Below are positions 9,216-18,401 of a DNA stretch of 64,000 nucleotides, one piece after another. The notes under the pieces are model-generated. The model made no database searches, was not told the DNA's origin, and was given only the letters and a program-made list of their open reading frames with translations. The DNA comes from Thermospira aquatica. GTDB lineage: Bacteria > Spirochaetota > Brevinematia > Brevinematales > Thermospiraceae. Location of the stretch: assembly GCF_023525255.1 (NCBI RefSeq), contig NZ_CP073355.1, forward strand, positions 1,426,001 through 1,490,000, given 5' to 3'. The first letter of the stretch is position 1. The number at the start of each line of letters is the position of its first letter. The position numbers were made by a program, and so were the translations under genes.

Positions 9216-9290
9216 ATGGAAACGTTTGTCCTCGTAGTGCTATGGGGGCTTTCTATTTTTTTCACGTGGAGTGAAAGATTTTTTTTGTAA
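9216..9290 (+). CDS. Candidate 24-residue membrane microprotein
   Basis: AAGGAGG (9199-9205) sits 10 bases before ATG 9216, opening a 24-codon frame, METFVLVVLWGLSIFFTWSE followed by RFFL, with one strongly hydrophobic segment. An upstream ATG (9207) is too close to the ribosome site. Nothing else explains the site in this roughly 460-base gap; the remainder up to bioB is AT-rich and shows no other gene. No homologue is recognised. It would be a single-pass membrane peptide. Confidence 0.35.
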   Translation: METFVLVVLWGLSIFFTWSERFFL

Positions 9291-9526
9291 AAAGTTTTTT
9301 TACGTTAAAAACATTTTTCTAATACGAGAAGAAAAATCATGATATGGAAAAATCTTGTCAGGTTATTAAAAAGAAAGCATCTCTTGAGTTTGTTATCATC
9401 GTAATGGTTTCTTTTGATATAGGAAACTTTTATCTCTTTTTTTGTGATACGAGAGAGAGGAAAATTTTCGTCATCTATTGCCTGCCTAAAAAGTGTTCAA
9501 ATAATTTTTATAATAACGCTTTGTCT

Positions 9527-10507
9527 TTACTCTTGAAATTCATACAGAGCTTCTAAAAATTCTTTATCGTCTTCGGAACGTCTTCCTTTTGTTGTGAGGT
9601 AACCACCTGTAAGAAAACCATTGGCGCCAGCGAGCATGATGAGCCCCTGAAAGTCTTTCATGATGGTTTCTCTTCCTGCGGCAAATTTTATCACCTTGTC
9701 TTTTACAATGAGTCTGAAAAGAGCAAAGGTTTTTACAACTTCCAGGGGAGAGATTTTTTGTTGTCCTTCGAGCTTTGTTCCCTTTATGGGGATAAGAACA
9801 TTGAGGGGGATGATGTCAACATTGAGATTTTTCAAAAGAAAGGCAAGTTTGATTCGATCTTCCATGGTTTCTCCTACTCCGAGAATCCCTCCCGAACAAA
9901 CTCTAACAGGATATTTTTTTAGAATTTTTATGGTTTGTATTCTCTCATTGATAGAGTGAGTCGAGGAAATAAGGGTTGAATATTTTTCGGGATTTACCTG
10001 GAGATTATGGTTATACTCGACAATGCCAGCTCTTACAAGAAGTTCTGCCGTTTCTTCACTCAATACCCCAAGGGAAGCGCAAATCTCCATGTCGGGAAAA
10101 TCTTTTTTTACCTTTTCTATGATGTGGAGGATTGTTTGAAATTCTTCGTTTACTTTTTGGTAGCCATACCCGCTAGTAACGATTCCAAAATGTCGGATAC
10201 CGTTTTGATACGCCTTTTCAGCCTGTTGGAAAATTTCTTTGAAAGACAGTAAAGGATAGGTTGCAATGTCGGTGTGGTGAAAAGAGGACTGGGCACAAAA
10301 ACTACAATTCTCACTACAGAGACCCGATTTTGCGTTGGAAATCGTACAGAGGTGGATTGAAGGCGAGTATTTTTTCTGGACTTTGTATGAGAGACTTACC
10401 AGATCAAGGAGATCTTCTCCTCCGATTTTACTGAGAGCAAGGATTTCTGTCATGGAAAGGTCTTCACCGTCGAGAATTTTGTAAGATCTGAGGATATCTT
10501 GGTTCAC
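9527..10507 (-). CDS. bioB: Biotin synthase
   Basis: A 326-residue radical SAM enzyme converting dethiobiotin to biotin. The SAM cluster motif CSENCSFC lies near residue 65, inside SNAKSGLCSENCSFCAQSS; later segments (CSGGILGVGETMEDR, IPLNVLIPIKGT) are typical of BioB, as is AGRE near the C-terminus for the auxiliary cluster. It starts at GTG 10507 with AAGGAG five bases further upstream. No other biotin gene is adjacent, so it is an isolated transcription unit. Confidence 0.93.
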   Translation of the reverse strand: MNQDILRSYKILDGEDLSMTEILALSKIGGEDLLDLVSLSYKVQKKYSPSIHLCTISNAKSGLCSENCSFCAQSSFHHTDIATYPLLSFKEIFQQAEKAYQNGIRHFGIVTSGYGYQKVNEEFQTILHIIEKVKKDFPDMEICASLGVLSEETAELLVRAGIVEYNHNLQVNPEKYSTLISSTHSINERIQTIKILKKYPVRVCSGGILGVGETMEDRIKLAFLLKNLNVDIIPLNVLIPIKGTKLEGQQKISPLEVVKTFALFRLIVKDKVIKFAAGRETIMKDFQGLIMLAGANGFLTGGYLTTKGRRSEDDKEFLEALYEFQE

Positions 10508-10568
10508 AGGTTTCTCCTTTCAAGATTTTTGAAATTTTAAGAAAAACATATCTTGGTGCACTGTGGAT

Positions 10569-10597
10569 AGTATAAAAGCGTTTTTATTATTTGTCAA
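10569..10597 (-). promoter_or_regulatory. Predicted bioB promoter
   Basis: Minus strand TTGACA (10592-10597), 17-base spacer, TATACT (10569-10574), about 60 bases before the bioB GTG. A near-consensus sigma-70 promoter. No biotin-repressor palindrome was recognised. Confidence 0.65.
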
Positions 10598-10838
10598 CTA
10601 TTTTTTATTTTGGTTTACTTTTAAATTGCAGGAAACAGATTTGGTTACGGAAATGTGTATTTGTGCCTCTTGCACTCTAAGAGAGATTTTTTTTGGTTTC
10701 TCAAAAAGACTTGTCCCAACTTGCAACATTTTACCCCAAAAATCCTCCAATTTGGGTTATCTTAAGCTCCTAACCCCTTGATTTTTATGAATATCGTTTC
10801 TGGAAATTAGTATGTAGTCCCTAAATAATAGTTTCTAC

Positions 10839-10868
10839 TTGACATTACTGCCACTCCTATGCTATACT
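10839..10868 (+). promoter_or_regulatory. Transposase promoter inside the IS
   Basis: TTGACA (10839-10844), 18-base spacer, TATACT (10863-10868). The transcript would begin at or within a base or two of the transposase ATG (10875), so the mRNA may be leaderless. Confidence 0.5.
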
Positions 10869-10874
10869 CTACTC

Positions 10875-12749
10875 ATGTTCGTTAAACCTATATCCATACC
10901 TAACAGAAAGACTGGTAAACGGTATACCTACTACCGCCTCTGTGAGAGTTATCGCCTCGGTAATACTGTAAGACATAGAAATATTCTCAACCTTGGTAAG
11001 CTCGAAGAACTTCCTGATAGATCAGACCATAAAGTTCTTGCTGACAGGATTGAACAGATTGTTTACAAGAGGCCTTCCCTTTTTGTTTCACAGATACCCC
11101 AAAAGATAGAAAACCTTGCTCAGCATTATGCCAGTATTATCATACAGAAGGGGTTACTGGATATACCAAAGGAATCCCTTGTAAGCACAGAGGCAGCAGA
11201 TGAGGGGTCTCATGACTATCAGGAGGTAGATGTAAACAGTCTTGAGCATAATGATGCTCGTGAGGTTGGTGCTGAGTGGTTATGCAGGCAGGCACTTGAG
11301 GAGTTAGGGTTATCGAGATATCTGGGTGAATTGGGGTGGGAGGAGAGATGGATTAAGATGGCGATGATATACATAACTGCCCGTGCGGTATTTCCTGCTT
11401 CTGAGCACAAGACAGAGGAATGGCTGAAGGAAAACAGTGGGTTAAGTGAACTTTATGGGGTAGAGCCTGGGCAAGTAAGGCACCATCTTTACAAAGTGAG
11501 CCGAAAGCTTTATCAAGCCAAAGAGGAGATAGATCGATGGATGGCCAGACGCACTGGGGAGTTATTTACACCGCAAGACAAGATAATACTCTATGATCTA
11601 ACGAATCTCTATTTTGAGGGGAGAAGAGGGATAGTGAGAAGGCGAGGTTTGGTCGGAGCAAAGAGAGGCGTAATGATGCAAAGCTTATGGCATTGGGATT
11701 GGTGACAGACACGATGGGTTTCATCCGATACAGCCATATCTATGAAGGAAACATCAGGGACAGTAAGACTTTGAAGAAGACTATTAAAGACATGGAGGAG
11801 CGATATCCTTCGGAGGGTCACTGTCCTGTGATAGTAATAGATGCAGGGATAGCCACTGAGGAGAATCTCAGGATGTTAGGAGCAAAAGAGGGACTATGTA
11901 TGTGTATCCCTTGCGAAGATGAAAGACAGTCATATAGCTGAGATAGAGGAGAAGGGCAGAAGGCTTACAGACAGGAGAGGCAATGAGATTTTTGCCCAAT
12001 GGGTAGAAGGAAGGATGAACAGGGTTTTGTATATAAAGAGCAAGGGAAGGCGCTCAAAGAGCAGAGCATGGAAGAGGAACTCAAAGAGGTATGAAGAGGG
12101 GCTGGAGTCTATCAAGCGGGGGATAGAGAGGAAGGGAGGGATAAAGAGGATAGAGAAGGTATATGAGAGGCTTGGGAGGTTAAAAGAGAGATACCCCTCG
12201 GTGAACCGTCTGTACGAGGTGAAGATAAAGGAGAAGGATGGGATAGCGACGGAGATTAGTGGAAGAGGGTGGAAGGAGTGAAGGTGCCTGGGGCATACTT
12301 TATCCGCACCACCTCAAGGGGAAGATGAAGAGACGATATGGAAGATATACAACACATTGAGGGAGATAGAGGGAACATTCAGGGTATTGAAGAGTGATCT
12401 GAAGATGAGACCAGTGTTTCATCAAAAAGACATCTATTCAGAGGCACACATCTATGGGAGTATCCTTGCGTATATGGTTGTAAACACCATAAGGCAAAAG
12501 CTCAAGGCGAAGGGGATAAGAGATGATTGGAGTAATATAGTCAGGAGGATGAACACGCAGAAGCTTATTACCAGTGAGATGAAGACGAGGACAGGGAGGA
12601 CGATTTACATAAAGAAATGCAGTAAACCCATCGTTCGTGTAAGGGAGATATATCATGCCCTGAACTATAAGGAATGTCCCTTCTTTCAGAAAAAATCCGT
12701 GTTACCTAAAAGGGAAAATCGAAAAGATGAAAGCCTTGATACATCTTAG
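10875..12749 (+). pseudogene. IS1634-family transposase, broken by several frameshifts
   Basis: The reading shifts frame near 11690 and 11930 and is lost between 12281 and 12357, splitting one transposase of roughly 600 residues into four pieces. The N-terminus (MFVKPISIPNRKTGKRYTYY) and the DDE elements are recognisable: LYDLTNLYFEG for the first Asp, IVIDAGIATEENL for the second, REIEGTFRVLKSDL for the Glu. The element is unlikely to move by itself. Confidence 0.82.
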
Positions 12750-12853
12750 TTTTAGAGCATTAGGTTGCAAGTTGGGTTGTGACATTTTTTCAGAAAATTT
12801 ATCAGATTTCTTATTGTCTTGAGAAATGAAGAGATCCCTGAAACAGAAGAGGA

Positions 12854-14119
12854 TTACAGAATATTCTTGACATTGTCACAAAATATTTCAATGATTTTTT
12901 CAAGATCTTTTGCCTTGTGTTTCATAGAGAGAAAACACCCTTCAAAGCAAGAAGGAGGAAAAAGAATGCCATTTTCTAGAAGTTTTTTATAAATCTTTTG
13001 AAAGGCTTGTATATCCTGTTGTTGAGCATCATGGAAGTTGTCAACCTCTTTTGATGTATAAAAAACAGAAAACATGGTGGAAAACACGCTGAGAGTGTAA
13101 GGAAGTTTTTTTCTTTGCCATTCTTTTTGAAAATCTTTTAATAGCTCTCTCATCGATGTGTAAATGGAGGGATACCTTAAAAGAAAATGAAGAACAGAAA
13201 ACCCAGCTCTCATAGAGAGGGGATTTCCTGAAAGAGTGCCAGCTTGGTACACATTGCCCTCGGGGGCGAGATGTTTCATAATTTCTTCTTTTCCTCCAAA
13301 GCATCCTATGGGCAATCCGCCTCCGATGATTTTCCCTAAAATTGTAAGATCCGGTTGAATTCCAAAAAGCTCCTGTGCTCCTCCCAGGGCTACTCTAAAG
13401 CCTGTAATAACCTCATCAAAAATTAGTAAGGTCTCATACTCTTTGCAGAGTTTCTCAATGGTGAACAAAAAGGTTTCGTGAGGAAGGATTACCCCCATAT
13501 TGGCAGGTATGGGTTCAAGGATTACACAGGCTATTTCTTTTCCATGTTTTTTAAAAATTTCTGTGAGCTTTTCAGTATTATTAAAGGGGAGTGAGAGAGT
13601 TTGGGAAATAACTTCTGTCGGTACTCCTTCACTGGAGGATTCTTTTATTTCGCTGAGTCCAGAACCACTCTTCACAAGGAGACTATCGGAATGGCCATGG
13701 TAGCATCCATCAAATTTTACGATGAATTTTCGTTTAGTAAAACCTCTGGCAACCCTTATGGCACTCATCACAGCTTCTGTTCCAGAATTGACAAAGCGCA
13801 TTTTTTCCATGGAAGGGAAAGCTTGTTGAATGAGTCGCGCTAAACGGGTTTCGTAAAGATGACAGAATCCAAAGCTTGTTCCCTTTTGGAGGGCTTTGTG
13901 AAGTTCCTTTTTCGGGATAGGATGATTATGCCCCAAAATGATAGCTCCCCAGGAAAGGCAGTAATCAGTGTATTTGTTTCCTTCGTAATCATAGAGATAT
14001 TTTCCTTTTGCTTTCTTTGCAAAAAGAGGGGGAAGATTGACCATTTTAAAGCTTCTGACAGGGGAGTTGACCCCACCTACCAGGTAACGTTGGGCTTCTC
14101 TATAAAGATTGGTATTCAT
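12854..14119 (-). CDS. hemL: Glutamate-1-semialdehyde 2,1-aminomutase
   Basis: A 421-residue PLP enzyme converting glutamate-1-semialdehyde to 5-aminolevulinate. GGVNSPVRSF near the N-terminus and GCYHGHSDSLL are HemL hallmarks; the PLP lysine lies in TILGKIIGGGLP. It is the last gene of the long sulfur/siroheme operon and overlaps the hemB-like gene by 20 bases, with GGAGG seven bases ahead of ATG 14119. Being cotranscribed with sulfate-assimilation genes, its main product here is probably siroheme. Confidence 0.95.
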   Translation of the reverse strand: MNTNLYREAQRYLVGGVNSPVRSFKMVNLPPLFAKKAKGKYLYDYEGNKYTDYCLSWGAIILGHNHPIPKKELHKALQKGTSFGFCHLYETRLARLIQQAFPSMEKMRFVNSGTEAVMSAIRVARGFTKRKFIVKFDGCYHGHSDSLLVKSGSGLSEIKESSSEGVPTEVISQTLSLPFNNTEKLTEIFKKHGKEIACVILEPIPANMGVILPHETFLFTIEKLCKEYETLLIFDEVITGFRVALGGAQELFGIQPDLTILGKIIGGGLPIGCFGGKEEIMKHLAPEGNVYQAGTLSGNPLSMRAGFSVLHFLLRYPSIYTSMRELLKDFQKEWQRKKLPYTLSVFSTMFSVFYTSKEVDNFHDAQQQDIQAFQKIYKKLLENGILFPPSCFEGCFLSMKHKAKDLEKIIEIFCDNVKNIL

Positions 14120-15053
14120 CGAGTTCCTCCAGTATCCAGGGTGTAAAGTAAGTCACGATTTTTGAAGCTCCTGCCCGTTTTATGGAAAGAAGCACTTCGT
14201 ACACTATTTCTTCTTTGGCGAGATGATTTTCCACGAGAAAGTTGATAGCAGCGTATTCTCCAGAGACGTTATAAGCGTAAATAGGGACTGTAAAACGTTC
14301 TTTTGCTCGATGGATAATATCAAGATAACTGAGAGCAGGTTTAATCATGATCATCGTAGCCCCTTCATCAATGTCTGCCTCAATCTCTTCCATGGCTTCT
14401 TCTACATTTGCGTAGTTCAATTGGTAGGTTTTTCTATCACCATATTTGGGGGTTGATTTTGCTATTTCCCTAAAAGGACCATAAAAGTTTGAGGCATATT
14501 TGGCACTATAAGAAAGGATAGGAATGTGGACAAAACCATGTTCGTTAAGGGTTTTTCGGATGTAGTAGACTCTTCCATCCATCATGTCTGAGGGCGCTAC
14601 AACATCTGCACCGGCTTTTGCATGAGAGAGGGCTATTTTTGCCAGGATTTCACATGTTGCATCGTTTTCACCAATGTGACAGTGACCATCTTCCGTGTAA
14701 GAGCAAAGACAGACATCAGTGATAATCTCAATGTTTTGGAGAGATTGTTTTATTTCTCGGATGGCAGTCTGAATAATCCCCTCTTCATCATAGGCCTGTT
14801 CTATACCTTTTTTATCTGGTACCCCAAAGAGAAGGATAGAACGAAGCCCTTTTTCTTGGAGTTTTTTGATATACTCGATCGTGTAGTCAATACTCATGCG
14901 GGAGATATTTTTCAGAGAAACAATAGCCTCTTTTCGTTTTCTACCGGAAACGATGAAAAGGGGAAGAATAAAATCTTCTCGTGAGAGAAAGGTTTCCTGA
15001 AATTTAAGGCGGGTTGCAGGGTCTTTTCTTCGGTCGCGAAAACGTTTAAACAT
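14100..15053 (-). CDS. hemB: Porphobilinogen synthase
   Basis: About 317 residues from ATG 15053, chosen because AAGGAGG lies seven bases upstream; an upstream in-frame start lacks such a site. It condenses two 5-aminolevulinates to porphobilinogen. Both active-site lysine contexts are visible (SYSAKYASNFYGPFR and MIMIKPALSYLD). The cysteines in CLCSYTEDGHC match the zinc-binding type rather than the magnesium-only type. Confidence 0.95.
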   Translation of the reverse strand: MFKRFRDRRKDPATRLKFQETFLSREDFILPLFIVSGRKRKEAIVSLKNISRMSIDYTIEYIKKLQEKGLRSILLFGVPDKKGIEQAYDEEGIIQTAIREIKQSLQNIEIITDVCLCSYTEDGHCHIGENDATCEILAKIALSHAKAGADVVAPSDMMDGRVYYIRKTLNEHGFVHIPILSYSAKYASNFYGPFREIAKSTPKYGDRKTYQLNYANVEEAMEEIEADIDEGATMIMIKPALSYLDIIHRAKERFTVPIYAYNVSGEYAAINFLVENHLAKEEIVYEVLLSIKRAGASKIVTYFTPWILEELDEYQSL

Positions 15054-15081
15054 ACGTTGTTCCTCCTTGGGGGAGATGTTT

Positions 15082-17031
15082 CTAGAGAGATTTTTCAAGA
15101 ATTATGGTTCTTTTTTCCTCTCCTAATTCGGCAAGTTTTTTGAAGGTGGTATTTCCTCCTACATAAATTATAAAGTGAGGAGGAATTTTTTCATAGATTT
15201 TTAAAAAGGCATCCACACAACTTCCCGAAGCAAAATAGATGCCGTTAAAACAACGAAGGTCGAGTTTTTTTTGAGCCAAGGGGATGGTTTTATAAAGAGG
15301 AAGAGGGGTGACGTTGGGAAGTTTGGTGATAGAATTGTTGCTTAAAAGGGAGCAGGGATAGAGGATTTTGGATGAAGATTCTTTTATCTTGAGGAGTTCG
15401 GCAAGAGAAAAAGAATCAAATGTGGGAGGGAGAAAAACATCTTGGTAACCAAGTGTCAGTAATCGTTCTCTGGTTCTTGGGCCAATGGCGTAGATCCTAT
15501 GTTTTGTTATACCAAAAAGAGTTGTCCATCTCTCTGCGGCAAATTCAGAAGTAAAGACCAACACATCGTAAAGATGAGGAACAATTTCGTTTGAAGGATC
15601 CATTTTTTCTCTCTGGATGAGAGGATAATGGAGAATTTTGCCGGGTATATTGGAAAGGGTTTCAAAGGGATGGAGCCCTGTATAGAGGATTTGTTCCTGA
15701 GGTACAACGTGTTTGGCGACGTTTCCGGCAATAATAATTAAGGGAGAGGTAAAGTTGTTAGAGGGGAGTTTTTCGATGGTGCTTGTTGCAATCTTTTGTT
15801 GGGGGAGAGATGCATCTTGAACGAAAAGAACGGGACAGGTTTCTGGGAAGATGTGACGAAGGTGAGAGGTAATTTCTTTTTTTGAGGTTGAACCCATGTA
15901 AAAGATATAACTACTTATTGTTTTCTTGTGTTCTTTTCCCTTTAAATGGCCACTTTCTATAATGATTCTGCTCCCATACTTTCTATTGGTGAGAGAGAGT
16001 GTAGCGTCTGCAGCAGCAGCGATCGCTGAGGTAATTCCATTGATAACCTCCACCGAAACAAAACGCTGGAGAAGATAATCTATTTCTTCTTGAGCTCTAC
16101 CGAATAGAAGAGGATCTCCACCATGTAAGCGAACGACTCTTTTCCCCTCGAGAGCATACTGGTAAAGTTGTTTGTTGATTTCATTTTGTTCGTAAAAATG
16201 CTTCCTATTTCTTTTCCCTACATAGATAAGTTTTTTGGCGCTGTGAGCAAAAGAAAGAACTTCTGGGTTTATAAGATCGTCGTATAAAACCACATCAGCG
16301 TAACTCAGGCATTCTTTTGCTTTGAGGGTGAGAAGAGAAGGATCTCCTGGTCCACCTCCGACAATATACACTTTACCGTAGAATCTTCTTTCGTCGATAG
16401 AAAAAAAGAGCTTTCTTAATTCTGGTCTATCGCTTCTTGCGGTTACGGCAAGTTTTCCCTGTAAAGGGTGAGTTTCAAAGGGAAGGATTTCTGCGATTTT
16501 GTCTTCAATATGGAGTCTTTCAAGGGCACATAAGGCGACAACTATGGCGTCTACTTTCCCTTGATCAACAAGGGCAATTCGCTCTTCGATGGTTCCACGT
16601 ATGGGGACAACCTTCAGATCTTTTCGTAAGCCGAGAATTTGAGCCTTTCGTGCTGGAGAGGAAACACCAATTTTTGCACGAGGGGGGAGGTCAAGGAGTT
16701 TGCGGTTATTGCGACTCACGAGAGCATCTTCTTGAGATTTGCCTTTCGTGAGAGCTATGAGTGAAATGTTATAAGGAAGAGGAAAGGGCAGATCTTTAGC
16801 GGAGTGGATAGCCACATCTGCCTTGTTAAGAAGGATGGCCTCGTCAAGTTCTTTTGTGAAAAAATCTTGGGGGAGATCTTTTCGCATGAGGGATATTTTT
16901 TTATGTTTATCTCCGTAAGACAGGATTGGAATAAGTTGGTATTCAAGCTTTTCGGGAAGCTCACTGAAAACTTCTTCCACCTGTTTGAGAGAGAGGGGGG
17001 AATTCCTCGCAATAACCTTTATTGTTTCCAC
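15082..17031 (-). CDS. Fusion: truncated HemC - uroporphyrinogen-III methyltransferase - HemD
   Basis: A 649-residue tripartite protein. Residues 1-216 resemble domains 1-2 of hydroxymethylbilane synthase (IARNSPLSLKQ, AIHSAKDLPF, RGTIEERI). Residues 218-455 are an SUMT/CobA domain (VYIVGGGPGDPSLLTLKA, RLHGGDPLLFGR, ITSAIAAAAD). The remainder is HemD-like. The third HemC domain, carrying the cysteine that anchors the dipyrromethane cofactor, is absent: the sequence passes from LRKLFFSIDERRF directly into SUMT. Together the parts would take porphobilinogen to precorrin-2 for siroheme. The start is GTG with AAGGAGG upstream, and its first 71 bases overlap hemA. Confidence 0.88.
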   Translation of the reverse strand: METIKVIARNSPLSLKQVEEVFSELPEKLEYQLIPILSYGDKHKKISLMRKDLPQDFFTKELDEAILLNKADVAIHSAKDLPFPLPYNISLIALTKGKSQEDALVSRNNRKLLDLPPRAKIGVSSPARKAQILGLRKDLKVVPIRGTIEERIALVDQGKVDAIVVALCALERLHIEDKIAEILPFETHPLQGKLAVTARSDRPELRKLFFSIDERRFYGKVYIVGGGPGDPSLLTLKAKECLSYADVVLYDDLINPEVLSFAHSAKKLIYVGKRNRKHFYEQNEINKQLYQYALEGKRVVRLHGGDPLLFGRAQEEIDYLLQRFVSVEVINGITSAIAAAADATLSLTNRKYGSRIIIESGHLKGKEHKKTISSYIFYMGSTSKKEITSHLRHIFPETCPVLFVQDASLPQQKIATSTIEKLPSNNFTSPLIIIAGNVAKHVVPQEQILYTGLHPFETLSNIPGKILHYPLIQREKMDPSNEIVPHLYDVLVFTSEFAAERWTTLFGITKHRIYAIGPRTRERLLTLGYQDVFLPPTFDSFSLAELLKIKESSSKILYPCSLLSNNSITKLPNVTPLPLYKTIPLAQKKLDLRCFNGIYFASGSCVDAFLKIYEKIPPHFIIYVGGNTTFKKLAELGEEKRTIILEKSL

Positions 17032-17941
17032 AGCTGCCTCCTTTTTCTTCCTTTATTTTTGTAAGAGAGAAATAGAACTTTTCAGTTTCTTCTGAAATTA
17101 TCCGAAGTGCCTTTTCTTTTTCTTCTTGTCGAGTTTGTAAGGATTGAGTGACCATTTTTTCACTATCGTGAACGTCGAAGTAGAGGATGTTTTTCCTCGT
17201 CTTTATTTCTTTTTCTACATCAGGGGGGACGGCGAGATCAATGATAAGAAGCTCTTTGTTTTCAGGCATATCGCTTGTTTTTATAATAGGATGAGGAGCA
17301 CTCGTGGTAGTGAGTAAAACATCGGTTTGTCGTAACACATTTTTGAGAGAGTTAAGAGAAAATACTTGAGCATTGTATTTGAGCGCTAATTCTTTAGCTT
17401 TCTCATAGGTTCGATTACCAAGGTAGATTTGTTTCACTTCATGTTTATGGAAATATTTTAACAAGTCTTCGTTAATTCTATTAACTCCAATAATCGTGAC
17501 ACGGAGATTTTGAAGATTTTTAAAATAATATTTTACTATTGTGAATGCTGCAAGGGCATGGGAGAGGGCACCCTTACTGATATTCGTTTTTTGTCTTACC
17601 TTTTTTCCAACATGAAAGGCCTGTTGAAAAAGGATATGAAGGATTTTTGATACGGTCTTGTTGTGAATGGCTTGTTGGTAGGCTTGTTTTAGCTGGTGAA
17701 AGATGTAATTCTCTCCGACAAGAGGAGACTCTACTCCAGACGCCAATCCGAAAAGATGTTGAATAAGAGAAAAAAGAGTGTCTTTTGGAGGGTGGGCTCC
17801 AGGTTCATCGTAGTAAAGTTCTACTCTATCACATGTCTTGAGCAGAATGTGATAGTGGGGGAGTGCTCGGAGAAGAGAATAGTAAAAGTTTTCTCTTTCC
17901 TCGATGGGAAAATGATAATCCATTCCCTTAAAACCCAGCAT
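16961..17941 (-). CDS. hemA: Glutamyl-tRNA reductase, short form
   Basis: A 326-residue enzyme reducing glutamyl-tRNA to glutamate-1-semialdehyde. The catalytic cysteine lies in LLKTCDRVELY (Cys37), followed by ASGVESPLVGE and the NADPH-binding part with VTIIGVNRINEDLL. The family is usually about 420 residues; the C-terminal dimerisation domain is largely missing, and the protein ends in a Gly/Ser/Asn-rich tail read from the overlap with the HemC fusion. It begins 14 bases inside the met8-like gene. Confidence 0.87.
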   Translation of the reverse strand: MLGFKGMDYHFPIEERENFYYSLLRALPHYHILLKTCDRVELYYDEPGAHPPKDTLFSLIQHLFGLASGVESPLVGENYIFHQLKQAYQQAIHNKTVSKILHILFQQAFHVGKKVRQKTNISKGALSHALAAFTIVKYYFKNLQNLRVTIIGVNRINEDLLKYFHKHEVKQIYLGNRTYEKAKELALKYNAQVFSLNSLKNVLRQTDVLLTTTSAPHPIIKTSDMPENKELLIIDLAVPPDVEKEIKTRKNILYFDVHDSEKMVTQSLQTRQEEKEKALRIISEETEKFYFSLTKIKEEKGGSCGNNKGYCEEFPPLSQTGGRSFQ

Positions 17942-18380
17942 TTTCCAAAAACTCCTTTATAGTATTTCTAAGAAAAACGCTTTGTTTTGCGCTTGTTCCG
18001 TTTGTTGTTACGGCTATACTTACATTCTTTTTTTTATAGATAGCAGGGGAGATAAAATCGCAGAATTCGGGGGAGTCGCACACGTTGACAAGGATAGAGA
18101 GTTTTTTTGCGTCTGCGGCAATTTGTTGGTTAAGAGTGTTGTCATTAGTACATGCATAGACAAGAAAAAATTTTTTAAGATAACATTTTTTATACGCTCT
18201 CTTAAGAAAGACACAATCGGAAAAATGGGTTTGGATTTCAGGGATAAATTCTAAAGCCAAAAAGGTAATATTTCTCGTATAAAGAGAAAGTATATTTGCC
18301 TTTTGAAAGGCTACCTTTCCTCCTCCTATAATGAGTATTTTTTTCCCTTCTATGTTTATGGCTATGGGTAAGAATGTCAT
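17928..18380 (-). CDS. Met8/CysG-N-like precorrin-2 dehydrogenase
   Basis: A 150-residue protein with an N-terminal NAD-binding motif (KILIIGGGKVAFQKAN) and NVCDSPEFCDFISPAIY, both characteristic of the siroheme-synthase dehydrogenase domain. It oxidises precorrin-2 to sirohydrochlorin and may also insert iron, as yeast Met8p does; no separate sirohydrochlorin ferrochelatase gene is visible in the operon. AAGGAGG precedes ATG 18380. Confidence 0.88.
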   Translation of the reverse strand: MTFLPIAINIEGKKILIIGGGKVAFQKANILSLYTRNITFLALEFIPEIQTHFSDCVFLKRAYKKCYLKKFFLVYACTNDNTLNQQIAADAKKLSILVNVCDSPEFCDFISPAIYKKKNVSIAVTTNGTSAKQSVFLRNTIKEFLENAGF

Positions 18381-18401
18381 ACGAATTCCTCCTTGAAAGA
18401 A

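Larger units (their letters stand above)
10715..12776 (+). mobile_element. IS1634-type insertion sequence (decayed)
   Basis: A 2,062-bp element bounded by perfect 13-bp inverted repeats CCCAACTTGCAAC (10715-10727) and GTTGCAAGTTGGG (12764-12776). TTGT flanks it directly on both sides (10711-10714, 12777-12780), a probable short target duplication. It encodes a broken IS1634-family transposase. It inserted between bioB and the 3' end of the sulfur/haem operon, leaving both intact. Confidence 0.8.

Noticed and set aside
9344-9556. 70-residue plus-strand frame after the candidate microprotein
   Set aside because: No ribosome site, and it runs into the end of bioB on the opposite strand.
11687-12281. 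Separate small genes within the IS1634-type element
   Set aside because: They are consecutive pieces of a single transposase in shifted frames.
12777-12853. Terminator of the sulfur/haem operon downstream of hemL
   Set aside because: Only a weak ATTTCT/AGAAAT stem was found, without a convincing T-run in the coding direction.
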